A DNA stretch of 64,000 nucleotides, from assembly GCA_041687255.1 (NCBI GenBank), contig JAWLCL010000007.1:165825-229824 (forward strand), given 5' to 3'. The notes below the pieces were generated by a model. That model had not been told where the DNA came from and did no database searches. It saw only the letters and a list, made by a program, of their open reading frames with translations. The DNA is from Mariniphaga sp041687255. Lineage in GTDB: Bacteria > Bacteroidota > Bacteroidia > Bacteroidales > Prolixibacteraceae. The translations under genes and the position numbers were made by a program. Shown here piece by piece: positions 44,952 through 53,029 of the stretch (within the stretch, counting starts at the first letter, position 1; the number at the start of each line of letters is the position of its first letter).

Positions 44952-44983
44952 TTGTCGCTATTCATTGAGATTTTCTAGCTTTA
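44952..44983 (+). promoter_or_regulatory. Promoter of the nitroreductase gene
   Basis: TTG (44952-44954), 21 bases, TAGCTTTA (44976-44983), 22 bases before the start codon; near consensus. Confidence 0.4.
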
Positions 44984-45004
44984 TGGTAAAAAAAGTAAAA
45001 CGAA

Positions 45005-45577
45005 ATGATATACGACCTGGTTAAAAAGAACCGTACTTACCGAAGGTTCGATGCCTCACAGAAAATCAGCAGCAAGCAGATTGAGAAATGGATAGAACTG
45101 GCTCGTCTTTCCTCAAGTGCCAGAAACATGCAGCCCTTAAAGTATGTAATAAGTACCGATGAAAAGATTAATGGGCTTATATTTTCAAATCTTGGATGGG
45201 CAGGCTATCTGGCAGACTGGAAGGGGCCGGAGGAGAACGAACGGCCGGTGGCTTATATCGCGGTATTGCTTGATAAATCACTTGCTGAAAGCAGTCACTG
45301 CGATGAAGGAATCGCCCTGCAAAGTATCTTGCTGGGAGCAGTGGAAGATGGTTTTGGAGGTTGCATCATTGGTTCGGTAAATAAGAGCAAGGTGGCAAAA
45401 ATACTTCAGCTCCCGGCTAACCTTGAAGTATTGTATGTAGTTGCCCTTGGGAAACCTGTTGAGGAAGTGGTTATTGAAACTGCCGGTGAGGGAGAAATAA
45501 AATACTGGCGCGATGAAAAAAATATACATCACGTACCCAAGCGTCCCCTGCATGAAATAATCTACCGCTCATTCTGA
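45005..45577 (+). CDS. Nitroreductase-family flavoprotein
   Basis: 190 residues, near the short end of the family. FMN-dependent NAD(P)H oxidoreductase fold: KKNRTYRRFDASQKISSKQ (phosphate-binding Arg) at the N-terminus, SSSARNMQPLKYVI, and the central GIALQSILLGAVEDGFGGCIIGS. The substrate cannot be deduced; related proteins reduce nitro compounds, quinones or act as flavin reductases. Single-gene unit with its own promoter. Confidence 0.88.
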   Translation: MIYDLVKKNRTYRRFDASQKISSKQIEKWIELARLSSSARNMQPLKYVISTDEKINGLIFSNLGWAGYLADWKGPEENERPVAYIAVLLDKSLAESSHCDEGIALQSILLGAVEDGFGGCIIGSVNKSKVAKILQLPANLEVLYVVALGKPVEEVVIETAGEGEIKYWRDEKNIHHVPKRPLHEIIYRSF

Positions 45578-45614
45578 TAACCGGCACTTGAAGGGGAAGT
45601 TTCTTTATTGTCTG

Positions 45615-46565
45615 CTAACCTCTTATTACAAGTGCTTTAATTATGTGTTGTGCAATTTTTGGATTCTCTTTCAGGCGCCGGGATGAATAATTAAACCATT
45701 GCTTTCCGAAGGGTACATAAACTCTCATGCGGTGTCCCTTGTCGATTATTGATTGCCGCAGGTCAGGAGTTACTCCATACAACATTTGAAATTCATACCT
45801 GTTTTTTGGAACCTTATATTTCTCCACAAGCTTCATCGATTGCTCCACCAGGTAACTGTCATGTGTGGCAATGCCAACATACAGTTTATTGCTGAGCATG
45901 TATTCCAGGTCATTAAGAAAATGTGCGCGCACTTCGTCGTACTTTTTATAGGCAATTTCTTCAGGTTCCACATAGATGCCTTTGCAAAGCCGGAAGTTAA
46001 GTGGTGCATTTTCTGAATGCAAAGGTTTCAGGTTTTTCAAATCATCAAGTGTGCGGCGAAGGTATGCCTGAACTACAAGACCTACGTTTTTGGGAAATTC
46101 GGCATGCAACCGTTTGAATAGTTCCATTTCCAGATCGACGCATTGTGAATCTTCCATGTCGATACGCACGAAACTGTTTTTTTCTACAGCCAGGGCAATT
46201 ATTTCGCGGATGTAATTGTAGCAGGCTTCCTTGTCGATTAACATTCCGAACATGGTAGGCTTCAAAGAGAAATTTCCACTAATATTTTCAGCAGTGAACT
46301 TTTCAATTATATCAAGATACATGTCCCTGTTATTCTCTGCTTCATCCAGTGAGCTTATAAATTCGCCCAACAGATCAATCGTAACTTCAATGTTCTGTTG
46401 ATTAAGAAGTTTAGATGCAAGTAACCCTTCTTCAATGGTTTCTCCGGCGATATACCTTTTAGAAAATACCCAAATCAATTTTTTGGGCATATAAGGCAGC
46501 ATATTAACAATTAATTTATTCAACATTCCTGGTTTTAGATGTTCATCATAATTTTCTTCCTGCAA
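45615..46565 (-). CDS. Proline dehydrogenase
   Basis: 316 residues, stand-alone PRODH without the P5C dehydrogenase domain. Oxidises proline to pyrroline-5-carboxylate with FAD. Conserved segments: TIDLLGEFISSLDEAENN, VRIDMEDSQCVD, RLCKGIYVEPEEIAYK, VGIATHDSYLV, and the C-terminal YVPFGKQWFNYSSRRLKENP, whose two arginines bind the substrate carboxylate. Single gene, divergent from the OmpH-like gene. Confidence 0.92.
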   Translation of the reverse strand: MQEENYDEHLKPGMLNKLIVNMLPYMPKKLIWVFSKRYIAGETIEEGLLASKLLNQQNIEVTIDLLGEFISSLDEAENNRDMYLDIIEKFTAENISGNFSLKPTMFGMLIDKEACYNYIREIIALAVEKNSFVRIDMEDSQCVDLEMELFKRLHAEFPKNVGLVVQAYLRRTLDDLKNLKPLHSENAPLNFRLCKGIYVEPEEIAYKKYDEVRAHFLNDLEYMLSNKLYVGIATHDSYLVEQSMKLVEKYKVPKNRYEFQMLYGVTPDLRQSIIDKGHRMRVYVPFGKQWFNYSSRRLKENPKIAQHIIKALVIRG

Positions 46566-46694
46566 TATTGTAAAAGTAGTACTTCATGGCAGTTCAATTC
46601 AATGATGTTTATCAGGGATAAGCTATGATTTTAAGCATGGTTTTTAAAAAAGTAGCTGATTATTAATTAACTAAAAAAAGTGTTAAAATCCCCT

Positions 46695-46723
46695 TTTGCA
46701 TTAAGGTGAAAAAATTATCTTTG
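46695..46723 (+). promoter_or_regulatory. Promoter of the OmpH-like gene
   Basis: TTTG (46695-46698), 17 bases, TATCTTTG (46716-46723), 34 bases before the start codon. The spacer is slightly short. Confidence 0.45.
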
Positions 46724-46756
46724 CCCGGTTGAATGACCAAAAATTAAATTATACAA

Positions 46757-47365
46757 ATGAAAGGATCATCATTAATAGTTTCCGTAGTTGCTTTAGTGGC
46801 TGTAGCTGTTCTGTATGTGCTTTATTTTACCGGTAACGGACAGCCGGAAGAAGTTTCGAATGCCGGTGCAAACACACCTGCTGAAGGAGGATCTTCAATA
46901 AAAATTGCCTATGTAAAGGCTGATTCGGTAATAATGAATTACGACCTGGCACAGGACCTGCACGATGAATTTACCAAAAAGCAGGAAGCCTATAACAGCG
47001 AGTTCAGGACCAAGAGAGAGTCGTTTGAACGCGAGGCAAGCGCTTTTCAGGAAAAACTGCAGCGCGGAGGGTTCCTGAGTGAACAAAGAGCAGTGCAGGA
47101 ACGCGACAGGCTTGTGGGAAAAGAGCAGGAAATTATGAAGCTTGACCAGGATCTTTCGGGCAGGCTGGCAGAACTGCAATCGACAAACAGTCAGCAGATA
47201 CTGGACAGTTTGTTGAGTTACCTGAATGAGTATAACAAATCTAAAAAGTACGACTATATTTTTAATGGTGCCGATGTGCTGGTTGGAAATGAAGCACACA
47301 ATATAACTCAGGAGGTTTTATCTGTCATGAATGAGCGTTATGCCAAACAATCAGCTTCAAAATGA
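46757..47365 (+). CDS. OmpH/Skp-family periplasmic chaperone-like protein
   Basis: 202 residues. N-terminal membrane anchor or signal (5-25, LIVSVVALVAVAVLYVLYF), then the OmpH core: KIAYVKADSVIMNYD (46-60), a long charged coiled coil (about 65-150) and the C-terminal KKYDYIFNGADVLVGNEAHNITQEVL. Skp holds unfolded outer-membrane proteins in the periplasm. The anchor makes this a membrane-tethered version, common in Bacteroidota. Ended by a strong terminator, so a single-gene unit. Confidence 0.88.
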   Translation: MKGSSLIVSVVALVAVAVLYVLYFTGNGQPEEVSNAGANTPAEGGSSIKIAYVKADSVIMNYDLAQDLHDEFTKKQEAYNSEFRTKRESFEREASAFQEKLQRGGFLSEQRAVQERDRLVGKEQEIMKLDQDLSGRLAELQSTNSQQILDSLLSYLNEYNKSKKYDYIFNGADVLVGNEAHNITQEVLSVMNERYAKQSASK

Positions 47366-47385
47366 TATTTATCTGAAAGGATGTG

Positions 47386-47411
47386 ATCCGGGCAATGCCC
47401 GGATTTTTTTT
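47386..47411 (+). terminator. Rho-independent terminator after the OmpH-like gene
   Basis: ATCCGGGC and GCCCGGAT pair perfectly around AAT and are followed by eight T. Confidence 0.95.
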
Positions 47412-47447
47412 GCTTAAATTGCAGCGCAATACAAAAAGATCGAATTC

Positions 47448-48626
47448 ATGTTTGCAGATAAATACCTGGCTCGAAACCAGGTAGCGAAGAGAATTATGAA
47501 GCTGCCTGCCCCTGATTTAGGCATTGCAGTAGTCGTGCCTTGTTATCGTGAGCCTGATATTTTTAACACCCTGCATTCGCTTTCCCGTTGCCGGATGCCT
47601 GGAAAAATTGTGGAGGTAATTGTATTAATTAACCATTCCGAGGCAGCGCCTCCTGAAGTTAAAGCTCAAAATCAACAGACCAGTGCGGAGTTGGAAGCAT
47701 GGATTAATGAATTTTCAACAGATAAGCTGCAGTTTTTTGTTGTGGGACCGGTTGAGCTGAAGAAAAAGTGGGCGGGTGCAGGAATGGCCCGAAAGGCTGG
47801 AATGGATGAGGCGGTGCGAAGGTTTAATTACCTCAATAAACCTGACGGGATAGTCGTTTCGCTTGATGCAGATACACTGGTTGAAGAGAATTATCTTGTT
47901 GAAATCGAAAGATACTTTCGTAAAAATCCTTCGTATGCAGGCGCCACCCTTAGCTTCGAACATCAGAAGGAGGGATTGGAGGACAGGCACCTGCAGGGTA
48001 TTTTGTTGTACGAGAAGTACATGGACTACTACAAAAGGGCAATGGGATTTACCGGTTATCCGTACCCGATGTTTACCGTTGGATCGGCATTTGCCGTTAC
48101 AGTTGGCGCCTATGTTAAACGTGGAGGTATGAATCGCCGGCAGGCAGGTGAGGATTTTTATTTTCTTCAAAACCTTGTGCAGGTAGGCACAGTTGGAGAA
48201 ATCACCTCAACAAAGGTATACCCCTCTTCAAGGCTTTCCAATCGTGTGCCTTTTGGTACCGGACCTGTTCTGCAGAAATGGATGACAGGGGAATCAGATC
48301 TTTTAAAAACATATAACTTTGACTCATTTATCGATCTAAAGGTTTTCTTTGATAAAATTAGCATGCTTTTTGGAATCAGGGAAAAGGAGTATGAGGAACT
48401 GCTTTCGTTTTTACCGGAACCTGTTGCTGTTTTTTTAAAAGAAGACTATTTTTGGAATGAACTGGAGGATTTAAATAACAATTGTGCATCTCTTTCCTCT
48501 TTTCGTCTTCGTTTTTTTCAAAAGTTCAATGCGTTTAAAATTCTGAAGTTTCTTAATTTTTCTCATGGTAATTTCTATCAAAAGGCCGATATTGCGGACC
48601 AAATTTTTCATTTAAACAACATCTGA
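47448..48626 (+). CDS. Family 2 glycosyltransferase
   Basis: 392 residues, GT-A fold without membrane segments. GIAVVVPCYREPDIFNTLHSL is the nucleotide-binding start and VSLDADTLVEENYL the DxD metal site; QAGEDFYFLQNLVQVG has the acidic catalytic position. The acceptor is unknown; no polysaccharide or lipid biosynthesis cluster surrounds it. The next gene, 41 bp on, is a lipoprotein and may be co-transcribed. Confidence 0.85.
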   Translation: MFADKYLARNQVAKRIMKLPAPDLGIAVVVPCYREPDIFNTLHSLSRCRMPGKIVEVIVLINHSEAAPPEVKAQNQQTSAELEAWINEFSTDKLQFFVVGPVELKKKWAGAGMARKAGMDEAVRRFNYLNKPDGIVVSLDADTLVEENYLVEIERYFRKNPSYAGATLSFEHQKEGLEDRHLQGILLYEKYMDYYKRAMGFTGYPYPMFTVGSAFAVTVGAYVKRGGMNRRQAGEDFYFLQNLVQVGTVGEITSTKVYPSSRLSNRVPFGTGPVLQKWMTGESDLLKTYNFDSFIDLKVFFDKISMLFGIREKEYEELLSFLPEPVAVFLKEDYFWNELEDLNNNCASLSSFRLRFFQKFNAFKILKFLNFSHGNFYQKADIADQIFHLNNI

Positions 48627-48667
48627 ATAAAAAACCAATGACATCATGAAGAATTATTTCATTAGCA

Positions 48668-49948
48668 ATGCTGATTATTATGGCATTAAGCGGAGCTTGT
48701 AATAAAAGTGTGGATGAAGTTGCGCCAAAGTTATCGTTTAAATATGCAATTCCGGTTTATGGTAACAGCTGGGTAGTGGAGAATCCATCAAAAAATGCGG
48801 AGGTAGTAAAGTCAGAAGGAATGATTTCCTGGTATGAAAAGAATCTGAAAGTAAGGACCTATTTCAGGGTTGAGCAAATTGGTGAGCTTAATATCGGTTT
48901 GGTAGGAAGCGCCAAAGGTGGACCTTCGCGGTTAAAAGTTACCTGTTCTAATCAATCAAAAGAGGTGGTATTTGAGAGTGAGAAGAAAGATACTCTGGAA
49001 GTTGGCGTATTTGATATTACCAATCCCGGTTACCATTGGATTGAATTTGAAGGATTGGATCGGGAAGGTGAAAGTTTTGGAGAGATTCAGGAAGTGCTCA
49101 TTGGTGGAAAAGCAGTTTCGGGGCAGGTTTATTTTGTAAAGGATGATTTTTATTGGGGCCGCCGGGGACCTTCGGTTCATCTGGGGTACCAGGTTCCTGA
49201 AGAGGCAGGTGATGTGAAATGGTTTTACTCTGAAATAACCGTTCCGGAAGGAGAAGATGTGATTGGTTCTTACTATATGGCTAATGGTTTTGGGCAGGGG
49301 TATTTTGGAATCCAGGTAAATTCCCCTACTGAACGCCGGGTGCTGTTTTCGGTTTGGAGCCCTTTTACAACGGATAATCCTGAAGAGATTCCTGAGGAAG
49401 ATCGTATCGTATTGTTAAAGAAGGGAGCTGAGGTTTATACCGGAGAATTTGGTAATGAAGGCTCAGGTGGCCAAAGTTTTCTCAGGTACAATTGGAAGGC
49501 AGGAAGTACATATCGATTTTTACTTAAAGGAGAACCTGCAGGAAATGGTTCTACTGATTTTACAGCATGGTTTTTTGCCCCGGAGGAAAACTCATGGCGA
49601 CTGATTGCCAGTTTCAGACGTCCCAAAACCGATACCTGGCTGAAAGGTCTGTACTCGTTTCTTGAAAATTTTAATACTGACACCGGTGACCAGTCGCGGA
49701 AGGCATTATATGGCAACCAATGGGTACACGATTCTTCAAACAAATGGACTGAAATAACGAAAATAAAATTTACTGCCGATGCAACTGCCCGTAAAGAATC
49801 GCGGCTTGATTATGCCGGTGGAGTGGAAGGTAATCGGTTTTTCCTGAAGAATTGTGGATTTTTCAGTGAGAAAACAACCATCGATTTGTTTTTTGACAGG
49901 GAAGCAAATGGAAACGCTCCTGAAATAGATTTTAATAATCTGCCGTAA
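48668..49948 (+). CDS. DUF3472-domain lipoprotein, apparent frameshift in the signal peptide
   Basis: 426 residues from ATG at 48668, giving the very short pre-region MLIIMALSGAC with lipid on C11. An ATG at 48646 (MKNYF) lies in another frame; loss of one base near 48649 would give MRIISLAMLIIMALSGAC, a normal lipoprotein signal. The mature part has an N-terminal DUF5077-like beta domain (about 35-140) and a DUF3472 domain (about 150-400, GRRGPSVHLGYQVPE; SVWSPFTTDNPEEIPEEDRI in two parts; WFFAPEENSWRLIASFRRPKT). The domain is found in Bacteroidota surface proteins of unknown function, possibly carbohydrate-binding. Confidence 0.8.
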   Translation: MLIIMALSGACNKSVDEVAPKLSFKYAIPVYGNSWVVENPSKNAEVVKSEGMISWYEKNLKVRTYFRVEQIGELNIGLVGSAKGGPSRLKVTCSNQSKEVVFESEKKDTLEVGVFDITNPGYHWIEFEGLDREGESFGEIQEVLIGGKAVSGQVYFVKDDFYWGRRGPSVHLGYQVPEEAGDVKWFYSEITVPEGEDVIGSYYMANGFGQGYFGIQVNSPTERRVLFSVWSPFTTDNPEEIPEEDRIVLLKKGAEVYTGEFGNEGSGGQSFLRYNWKAGSTYRFLLKGEPAGNGSTDFTAWFFAPEENSWRLIASFRRPKTDTWLKGLYSFLENFNTDTGDQSRKALYGNQWVHDSSNKWTEITKIKFTADATARKESRLDYAGGVEGNRFFLKNCGFFSEKTTIDLFFDREANGNAPEIDFNNLP

Positions 49949-50015
49949 TCTGATTTTCTGTAAAGATTTTCCTTTGGGTTTATTAGCTGCAACAGCAGTT
50001 GTAACGGTTTTTTTT

Positions 50016-50039
50016 GCCGCAGTAAGATTATACTGCGGC
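50016..50039. repeat. Hairpin between convergent genes
   Basis: GCCGCAGTA and TACTGCGGC, perfect 9 bp with a 6-base loop. The T-run lies on its left on the plus strand, so it does not work as a usual terminator for the plus-strand gene, and reads as A on the minus strand. Confidence 0.4.
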
Positions 50040-50085
50040 AACTGATGTATGTTTATTCCCGGTGCCGGTATGAGAAGGCAGTTTA

Positions 50086-51282
50086 CTAGAAAGCTGAAAT
50101 GAAACCAAAGCTGAAACGATTGATTAAATGGTCATCGTTTGTAAAATCAAGTGTATATTCGGTTGCCAGTCTTACATTCCGTCTCAGCAAATAACCGGCA
50201 TGAAGAGTAGCCGATTTATAGTCGGCAGGTGAATATTCCGAATCAACCCAGTTAAACAATCCCAGCAGGTACCAAATGCTTTGCTCTCCGCGGGGTGAAA
50301 AAATCAATTCTGCCATGGCCCCTTCTGTGAGTAAATCATTAAATGCAGTGGGTGTATTCATATTGGGATACACAACCGAATCATCCCGGCGAAGGTACTG
50401 CGCATTAAGTGTCCATTGGTCATTGGGAGTGAAAGTTATATCGGGGCCCCACATAAAAACGGTATTGGTTCTGCCAAATACGGTGTTATGAATGATGCTT
50501 TCTTTTCCTGTGTAAACGAAAGCGCCCACAGTTAATATTTCTCCTATATCCTGTGAAACTTTCCCCAGAATGTTTTTGTGTTTATCGTTATCGAATACAC
50601 GGCGATGTGCTTCTCCCAAACCATTTCCATTTACAACCTCGAGGGTGAAACCGGTTCCAGAAGGTAATCCAAGCGTTACCATTATTCCCTTATCATAAGT
50701 CAGGTCTATGCCAGAAGTGCCGATTTGCGAAGTATAAAGAACATAATCCTCAAGGGATAACCGAAGTTCCCTTTTAAACAGAGGATCGGAAACCTGGAAC
50801 TGGCCAAGATAAACATCAAGGTCGATACCAAACAAATCGTTATACATTAAAAATGCGTCTTCCACTCCGGCAACTTCACCACGCTCACTGAAATAGAAAT
50901 AAAAATAATAGGAAACGCGATCCGATAATTCTCCTCCTGAGAGGAACTTGATTATGTATGGTGAGGCAAAATCAACCCGTTCGTTGCCGGCGAGGTTATA
51001 AGTAGCGAAGCCATCGAGCCTCACCGCTATGGGCAGTTCTCTGAGGAGTGACAATTTATCGTCTCCGGTATCCATGAAATACCTGGGTGATTGTTCCTCC
51101 TCAAGCCGGAATCCGTTCCCGGCAAATTCATCTCCATAAGGTTTCAGGGCAGGAGCGGCAGGGGCATGACATGTGGTGCAGCTTAGCCGGTACTTGCGTG
51201 CAAAGGCAGGTATGGCAAAAGCTTTCTCGGCTGTGAATAAGACAGAAAGGATGAATAATAATGGAATGTATAGTTTCTTCAT
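50086..51282 (-). CDS. Outer-membrane barrel with a single N-terminal c-type haem site
   Basis: 398 residues. Signal peptide (1-23), one haem c motif C35-x-x-C38-H39 (YRLSCTTCHAPAAPALK) and a long barrel region with alternating strands (GVEDAFLMYNDLFGIDLDVYLGQFQ; RNVRLATEYTLDFTNDDHLI), ending in F as outer-membrane proteins do. This looks like a porin with an attached haem. A function in moving electrons across the outer membrane, as in MtrAB-type conduits, is inference. It lies 18 bp after the pentahaem cytochrome gene. Confidence 0.8.
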   Translation of the reverse strand: MKKLYIPLLFILSVLFTAEKAFAIPAFARKYRLSCTTCHAPAAPALKPYGDEFAGNGFRLEEEQSPRYFMDTGDDKLSLLRELPIAVRLDGFATYNLAGNERVDFASPYIIKFLSGGELSDRVSYYFYFYFSERGEVAGVEDAFLMYNDLFGIDLDVYLGQFQVSDPLFKRELRLSLEDYVLYTSQIGTSGIDLTYDKGIMVTLGLPSGTGFTLEVVNGNGLGEAHRRVFDNDKHKNILGKVSQDIGEILTVGAFVYTGKESIIHNTVFGRTNTVFMWGPDITFTPNDQWTLNAQYLRRDDSVVYPNMNTPTAFNDLLTEGAMAELIFSPRGEQSIWYLLGLFNWVDSEYSPADYKSATLHAGYLLRRNVRLATEYTLDFTNDDHLINRFSFGFISAF

Positions 51283-51300
51283 GAATCAGGTATTTATAAT

Positions 51301-52665
51301 TTAAGGATAAACTGTAATTTCAGTAGAGTGGCTGTTCACCTCGAGGGCTGCATATTCTTCTTCAGGCACTTCAAGGTATTCGCCAACAGGTTTTACCAGC
51401 AACCTGTAGTACATAGTGGCAGTGACCTTTAACTGTCCCGGTTCTGTTTCATATGGAAGCTCGAAGGTATAGGTTTCGATTTTAGTTTCACGGGGGCCTA
51501 TGCGGTAATCTACACCTAACGATGCCGTATTCCATTGCATAATAGTCATCCGTCCCTGAGGGTCGAAATAGGGCATACGGAATATTCTGTCTCCTATAGG
51601 CACTTCCTCTCTTCTGATGCCTTCAAAATTTTCAATGCCAAGAGGTACGCCCATGTCCTGATAGGCCAGTTCATCGGTTGCTATGGTGTATTCTTCTCCG
51701 TCAAATCCTTTTTTGTCAACAGGAAGGTGGTAAACATTTCCCTTTTCGTCTTCAGCTTCCACATGCAACCACACGATACGGTCCTCCACTGACCCGGTAG
51801 GAAATTTATGTCCGGTTTTCTGATTAAAGAGCGTTACCGTAAACACTACTGGTTCACCCGGCACTGTTTCCCGGATATCGGGCTGAATCCGGACTTCAAT
51901 GGTACCTCTTACTTTACCCGGGTCATGTGCTCCATTAAATAAGTGCATTTTAGCATCAGGGTAAACAGCACCCATTTTTGCAGTGGCCATATTTGCTGCA
52001 GGCATATGGCAGTCCTGGCACATTACATCTTCCTGCGCATAAGGTCCTTGTTCCCATTCCAGCTGTGTTGATTTTACCCACACATCAAACGGGCTTTTCT
52101 CGTTGTGGCAGCTTCCGCAAATTTTAGTTTCACTGAAAAGAACGGTTTCTATGATTTTATGGTCGGGTGATTCCGTTTCCCCTTTTCGTGAACTGTATTT
52201 TGTTGTACCAGGCTCAATAACCCAATTGAAGTTATAGGCCGTATCCCCTTCAATGCCTGTTATAAGATGACACACTTCACAAGATACCGATTCATTGGCG
52301 CGCGAATTCTCTGAAGGAGGTGGGGGAGGGATATCGCCCGCGAGGTAAGCCAGTGGAGTATGACATCCGTTGCAACCGTCGTGAACCCCTTCCATGGCGG
52401 GATCGGCTTTTGAATGGGGAACAGCAAGCTTAAAATATTCAATCTCATCCCACTCATGCGTGTATGCCTGCGACATCATTGCCTGGCTCCATTGCTGATA
52501 AAACTGATTGTGGCATTGCCTGCAATATTCCGGCTTCTGAAAATCTTTGTATTTGAAGACTCCCTGTTTGTCATTTTCCTGAGGTAATGGCAGTTTAAAA
52601 CTGAAAGCAATTATGAATAATAAGGTTGCTGAAGCTAATAAAACTAAAGGAAATAACCTTCTCAT
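51301..52665 (-). CDS. Pentahaem c-type cytochrome
   Basis: 454 residues with an N-terminal anchor or signal (5-27). Five CxxCH sites at C48, C98, C129, C183 and C216, in a spacing like the c554/NrfA superfamily (CRQCH, CNGCH, CEVCH, CGSCH, CQDCH). The remaining about 210 residues form an immunoglobulin-like domain (VTLFNQKTGHKFPTG). It is exported and, with the downstream haem-porin, should be a periplasmic electron carrier or reductase. It lies divergent from the cytochrome c synthetase CcsBA. Confidence 0.88.
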   Translation of the reverse strand: MRRLFPLVLLASATLLFIIAFSFKLPLPQENDKQGVFKYKDFQKPEYCRQCHNQFYQQWSQAMMSQAYTHEWDEIEYFKLAVPHSKADPAMEGVHDGCNGCHTPLAYLAGDIPPPPPSENSRANESVSCEVCHLITGIEGDTAYNFNWVIEPGTTKYSSRKGETESPDHKIIETVLFSETKICGSCHNEKSPFDVWVKSTQLEWEQGPYAQEDVMCQDCHMPAANMATAKMGAVYPDAKMHLFNGAHDPGKVRGTIEVRIQPDIRETVPGEPVVFTVTLFNQKTGHKFPTGSVEDRIVWLHVEAEDEKGNVYHLPVDKKGFDGEEYTIATDELAYQDMGVPLGIENFEGIRREEVPIGDRIFRMPYFDPQGRMTIMQWNTASLGVDYRIGPRETKIETYTFELPYETEPGQLKVTATMYYRLLVKPVGEYLEVPEEEYAALEVNSHSTEITVYP

Positions 52666-53029
52666 GATGTTGCTGGTATTTGTTGATTATTGCTTAACTA
52701 ATTTAACAAAAAAGAATGAAGCTAGCAAAAAATAAACTTGGTTTTATATTTCAGCAGTAGCTGCTGCTTATCCTGTTGCCTCTAATGTTCATTCTGCCAG
52801 ATTCGCATCTTCTAAATTGTGCCTAAAACGGTTGTGTTGCAGAATTACGTTCAATGGATAATTTTTTATGCATTTTTAATTTGTTGTTATATTGGCATTT
52901 TTGGTACATTTCACTGCTGTACATTTATTATGTTTTAAATAAAACACCTCCTGCTCTTTTTTTTGCATTGCCTTTTTTGCCATTTGGGTAAAATGCACTA
53001 TTTTCAGCGCGTTAATTGAAACTGTACCG
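52666..53029. other. Divergent promoter region between the cytochrome and ccsBA
   Basis: 364 bp without a gene. A weak minus-strand promoter-like match (TTG-N20-TAAATTAG) occurs about 30-60 bases before the pentahaem gene. On the plus side no consensus was found. No clear FNR/CRP dyad was seen. Confidence 0.4.

Noticed and set aside
50016..50039. Terminator for the convergent genes at 50 kb
   Set aside because: The T-run is on the wrong side of the stem for both transcripts.
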